From positions 14,837,282-14,901,281 of the forward strand of contig NC_065535.1 in assembly GCF_932294415.1 (NCBI RefSeq): a stretch of 64,000 nt of DNA, read 5' to 3'. Numbering within the stretch: position 1 is the first letter of the stretch; each line of letters begins with the position of its first letter. The position numbers and the translations under genes are program-made. Shown here one piece after another: positions 59,474 through 64,000 of the stretch. Origin of the DNA: Quercus robur (lineage: Eukaryota > Streptophyta > Magnoliopsida > Fagales > Fagaceae). The notes below the pieces were generated by a model. That model searched no databases, was not told where the DNA came from, and saw nothing but the letters and a program-made list of their open reading frames with translations.

Positions 59474-60634
59474 TTGAGTGTATTATACCAACTGCTAAAC
59501 CCAAAGTAGTCTGCTTCCTCAATGGACCCTAGCCCTCCTATTTCTTTGAGAGACTCATACATCACAAAATTCCTTTTTTCACCTCTCAATTTTTTAACAA
59601 AATCACCATTAATTTTCGATATTGCACCCCTTATCACTCACCAAGCCTTGCAATACTAACTCATCATTGCCCATGCACCGAGCAGCCGCTATCCAAAGGA
59701 GATTTCCAGTAGAATACTCAGGCAAAGGCGGTGCTAATCTTCTTCGCAGATTCACTAAATGGGTCAATATGGAAGGCTTTTGGAAACCATTGTTTTCTCT
59801 AGGGACAGCCGTGGCAAGCTTCCATATGAAAGCTGAAACCACCTCTACACGCGAAGGGTGTTGCACACATGAGCTGGTTGCCTGCACCTTTAAGAGTGGC
59901 TATTGCCGAGGCATGAAACACAAATCTTCTTGTCACACTCTTTCCCTTTTTAAACAATGAACCCCACATAACCATTGATGAATCTCTAAGCCATAAATCA
60001 TTTGTGGGGAAGAGATTAGTTGCATCAAAATTGGGATATATGGATAATGCTTCATAAGATCCTCTAGCTATTGTAGCCCATGCCTTAAGAAAGCTGCTTA
60101 GTGCTACACCATCAAGGATCTTGTGTGAAATGCACACTCCAATGGCTATGCCACCACACTTGAAGACACTTGAATATTCGTCACGTAAGTTCCAACATCT
60201 GATTCTTTCAAAATGAGTTCACAAGGAAGGAACTTATGTAGTAATAAAAGGTCAGGTTGGCTAAGAAATTCAGATAGACAAACATTAACTTGGGCGTCCA
60301 CAAAAGAAGCCCCTTTATCGTTGCAATCGATGCAGAGATCATCTTTCATCTTTCCAGCTAGTGGATAATATAGAGTTAAGGTCTCTGACAAAGATTTCTT
60401 TAGCAATTCTAACCTGTTGGGAAAGTTGCTAAGGTTTGAGCAGTCATTTATGGGAAAGAAGAGGATGATTGGAGCATAGGGAGCAGGAATAAGCTGATCT
60501 AAAACTAAAAGGGAAAGCTTGAATGTTCTGAGGTGAGAGGGTGTTGGGGAAGATGGTTTGACTTGCTCCTTGGAAACAATTCCTACCTCCATTTTCATTG
60601 TTTTGGCTTTCTTTGAAGTTGGAGGAAACTGCAA
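59474..60634 (-). pseudogene. BAHD acyltransferase pseudogene, copy 3
   Basis: It keeps the N-terminus (MQFPPTSKKAKTMKMEV...LLDQLIPAPYAPIILF) and HKILDG. A small deletion shifts the frame near 60165, and further frame breaks occur near 59890 and 59635. The coding similarity ends at FGFSSWYN (59474-59500), so about the last 95 residues with DFGWG are missing. It is closer in sequence to the intact copy than copy 1 is. Confidence 0.88.
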
Positions 60635-62324
60635 GAGCTTCTACTTGATTTATACGTGAGGTGGCCAAGGATTGGTACAAACTAAGGACACAAAAAACAA
60701 GAGGGAAAAACATTAATTATTGTAAGATTCTTTTACGTTATCTCCTACGTAAAAATTAACGCCTTTGAGGAAACGAATCTATTTTCACTAAGTGCAGCTA
60801 CAACGTGAGTTGGCTTATTACGAGGAGTCCTTTTCCAAACTCTGATTTTTTTAGCGTGCTAAATTTTGAAGTTTTGGTCTTCACAATTTAGAAAAATGTG
60901 TGATTCATGTCTATATCCATATCCAGAAAGGTTACATTGGTTTTTACGATAAGAATCGACAGGCAAGAACACTAAATTTTTTTGTTTAAACGTGAATTCC
61001 ACATTAAAATATTCGTAGTCGAGTACAAGGAGGAACAGTGAAAACATATATAGCCGGCCTAACACTTTCTCTTCTACTCCAGTCCTAGTCCTACTCACAG
61101 TTGTGCTTCCTCTAGTCGTTTCAGAAACCATTAAAATATCATCTATAAAGCTCCAGCAATAAGTTCTTAAAAGATCTGCTAAACTGGATGTGGCCGCCTT
61201 GTTTGTCCAAATCATCAACCTCTACAGCACATCACATCACTTAGCAACAGGCCAACGGCCAACGCTCAAGAAAAAAACAAGAAGAAAAGAGCAAGCACAT
61301 CACATGCATATTGGAAGACATTTCCGTGTATTTGATTTAGTGTAAAAACTTTATTAATAGAACTTTATTTCAAGCAAATTATGCTAATACTTTAAAGAGT
61401 CATGTTAATAGGTGTTTTTAAAATAATGGTTAACAATTTATTTTAGAAAAGTTTTGACATTATTTTTATGAAAAATAAAAAAAACTGTTAAAACATTAAT
61501 TTTTTTTTTTTCATAAAAATTTTCATTAAATAAATTATTAACAATTAGCTTAAAGTCATCCCTTAACATTTCCCTACCTTAGTTGTGCGAGGAAAGCATG
61601 TGCAACGTACGTAGAGATGGAAGAGTTCAAGTTGAAGAGAAGTTTTTTTTTTTTTTTTGAGAAAACTTGACATTTCTTTATCATGCATTCAAACTTTTCA
61701 ACTTTTAGGTGGTGGTTTTTAATGCTTTTCCTTTGAAGTGTAGACTGTGTAGTATAGGCTGGTTTTGTTTCTAGAAAGCAAATGCAAGTATAAGTGAAAT
61801 GGCAAGAGAGAACTACTTGAGAGTAGTTTGTGGTGCTAAGTGAGTGTAATGTTTTAAGTATCAATAAAATTTTTATTTTATTAAGAAATTTTTCGTGTAT
61901 TTTACTTGAAAGTGATGTGAAATATTACAAAATATTTGACACTTTCTTCTTGAATGCAAAACTATTATTTTGACAAAATTTCTGTAACGATAAATCTCAA
62001 CAATTTTAACGTTTTTATGGTTAATGATCATTTTTAGAATGCATTAATCTTGTATATATAGTCCATAAAAAATCATTTATTTTTACATTGTATTAATGTT
62101 ATGAAAGCACATATTTATATTTTGGTAAACAATATAAAATAAAATGGATTTTTTTTCCCTATCATTTTGTCTTGTGCGTTAATGCTAATCCAAATTTTGG
62201 TATCTATTATTAAACTGTAGAATTAACAATGTAAGAGATGAGTAACATAAGTCAAAAAGTCATGTCCTACAATGGTGAATAGAAGTTAAATAACCAAAAA
62301 GATTATCCTCAACCTGGAACTGAG
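60635..62324. other. Gene-free stretch between BAHD copy 3 and FMO
   Basis: The first ~280 bp are homologous to the upstream regions of BAHD copies 1 and 2 (GTGAGGTGGCCAAGGAT, GAGTCCTTTTCC). A 119-codon frame at 60859-61218 on the minus strand has no recognisable domain. The rest is AT-rich with no element identified. Confidence 0.4.
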
Positions 62325-63890
62325 CTACATAGGCCTACTTAGGTTTTTGTAATCCGAAGGACCATAAGGAGCAAATAACTTGGCCAGAAACCAATTTTTC
62401 CTCCTTGGATTACACCCCATGTCTTTGCAAAGTTGATCATTGCAGTATATTTGCAATAGCACACTCACACAGGATCTTTTGTAGCTCTGCCTTGCATAAC
62501 ATCGCATGAATTTTTCCCTCTTTATCACATCATCTTCCATCTCTCTTATGGATGGTAACTTAAACTTTCCAGCGAGAAAATGCGCTAGCCATTTGCTTCT
62601 CATTTCTGTGGTAAACAAGATTGCAGGACTGTCTGCATATCCCAGTATTGCTAGATTTGGAATCCGTGGATGAATGCATTCCCTGCATTTAAAACATTAA
62701 TGTTATCAAAGGTTATGCATTATGCATCTAGGAAAATTATTAGACTAATACTCTCGGAGCACTACTGCTTACTCATGCATGTATTGCAGTATCTTGGTCT
62801 AGTATAAGTTGCAATTACTATATATGTAGCCTTTGAAACTCCTATATATTGAATTTTGGGTTAAAATGTAAAGAGACCTAGGGTCTTTGGTCACACCATA
62901 TGTGTTACAAAGTTGACTTTTCTAAATCACATTTAAAATGACATAATTTACCATTTTATTTTAAATTCCGTCAGTTTTATTAGACGAAAATTTCATCTTC
63001 ATCCAATAAAAGTAACAAAAATTCAACACAAGAGTGAATTGAGTTATTATGAATATCATGAATTTAAAAAGCAAGCCATGTGTGTTATTTTATAGAGAAA
63101 AATTTTGGACACAACTTTTGTGTCATAATTTTGATGTAATTGATTGTGAGTGGTAATTAAAAATTGATAAGTTTATATAAAAGTAACAGATAATCACTCA
63201 CAGTCGATCATATCAAAGTTGCGGATGAAGATGTTGTCATTGACGAATTATTAATTTGAATAATGAATATACCAGATACCTGTACAGGGGAGCTGATGAC
63301 CCAAACACGCATTTCTGGAAGTAAGTTGATGCGAAAATGTTCTTGAGCTTTGCATCACTTTTATATCCAGTACCAAAAATAACTATATCTGTTGCTACAG
63401 GTGTGGCCTCACCATCCACAATTAAACCATTTTTGCAAAAGCTAAAGTTATGTGATTTCTTCAGAATGAGGCTTCCTTCTTTGACTTTGTCATAGAAGTT
63501 AGCTGGCAAAACTGTGAACATACATGAATATATCTGTCGGAGGAAGCTATGGCTCGGCACCATATTGTATTTCTTCAATGGATAGGGCCATTTGAGATAT
63601 CTCTCAACCAAAGTTGAAAATATCCAGTGCTGAAATCTTAGTATTTTGGGTCAGTTCTATCAATAGGATTTTGTAATGTTGTATTCAATGATGGTATAGA
63701 AGCATTAAGATCGAGAAACTTACCAATGGTGAAAGCATAAGAGTCAAGAGCCAAAGGAAGAATCCTTCACCAGGCTTGTGGACTATATATTCTGTCAACC
63801 GATTTAAGTTTTGAAAGGTAAGTGTGATTATGTAGTCAGGAACCGTCCAATGCACTTTCCTGAACAGCAATATGCATGGATGCCTTGGTC
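62325..63890 (-). CDS. Flavin monooxygenase, FMO1-like, 3' part
   Basis: Exons visible on the minus strand: 63724-63890, 63280-63629 and 62325-62682, GT-AG with matching phases, stop TAG at 62325-62327. They give about 291 C-terminal residues. The family signature is clear: GPRHPC...HWTVPDY, then [19 protein letters not shown], which includes the conserved ATGY-like motif as GTGY, then [28 protein letters not shown] and NPRRKNWF...PYGPSDY. FAD- and NADPH-binding GxGxxG motifs lie upstream beyond the right edge. FMO1 of Arabidopsis N-hydroxylates pipecolic acid in systemic immunity; assigning the same substrate here is only an inference. The visible exons look intact. Confidence 0.9.
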
Positions 63891-64000
63891 CTAGTAACAA
63901 ATTAATAGGTTGATAATCAAGAAAGGCGTATTATTTCAACTTATACAAATTGTTGCTTCAATACTCTCCTAGATAATTGCACTTAATTGTAATAGAAAAA

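Noticed and set aside
60859-61218. 119-codon minus-strand frame between BAHD copy 3 and FMO
   Set aside because: No family resemblance, no splice support and unremarkable composition; left as intergenic.

Overview
The window is nuclear DNA of a flowering plant: AT-rich, genes with many GT-AG introns, plant-only families (two organellar PPR proteins, a BAHD acyltransferase) and a dense load of plant transposons. Codon-level resemblance to tree orthologues and the style of the repeats suggest a woody eudicot, perhaps Fagales. That taxon is my inference and is not proved by the window.

Host genes. (1) A 14-exon PPR gene like Arabidopsis At1g76280 on the minus strand (3291-14301). (2) CRP1 (At5g42310-like), a chloroplast PPR gene, 4 exons, plus strand (20663-24263). 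These two are head to head, and the 6.4 kb between them is almost entirely transposons. (3) SOL1-like membrane carboxypeptidase, 11 exons, minus strand (25685-31294), tail to tail with CRP1. (4) An intact single-exon BAHD acyltransferase, minus strand (51198-52559), flanked by two broken tandem copies (47876-49122 and 59474-60634). (5) The 3' half of an FMO1-like flavin monooxygenase, minus strand, running off the right edge (62325-63890 and beyond). All reading frames of genes 1-3 close exactly across the splice sites I propose.

Gene remnants. Two fragments of a prolyl 4-hydroxylase gene (49805-50016 and 53912-54222) travel with the BAHD copies. This shows that a BAHD plus P4H block was duplicated in tandem (about 47.8-51.08 kb and 51.08-55.27 kb). 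A stray exon of the FMO gene lies at 58921-59135.

Mobile DNA. Many elements can be delimited by target-site duplications: a 7.1-kb CACTA element (40662-47769, TSD ATT) with damaged transposase genes; foldback elements of Mutator type (16667-17724, 17932-18756, 19544-20364, 32209-34241, 39685-40499) with 9-11 bp TSDs; hAT-type elements (959-1551, 37435-38522); a Stowaway MITE (49481-49740); a TRIM retroelement (52920-53860); several solo LTRs; tRNA-derived SINEs, a LINE tail and a probable Helitron in introns. Insertions are often nested.

The most unusual structure is the foldback element at 32209-34241. It is palindromic at several scales, one arm is expanded by tandem modules, and it sits just upstream of a TATA-like box. 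I see no bacterial-type operon, CRISPR array, rRNA or functional tRNA gene.
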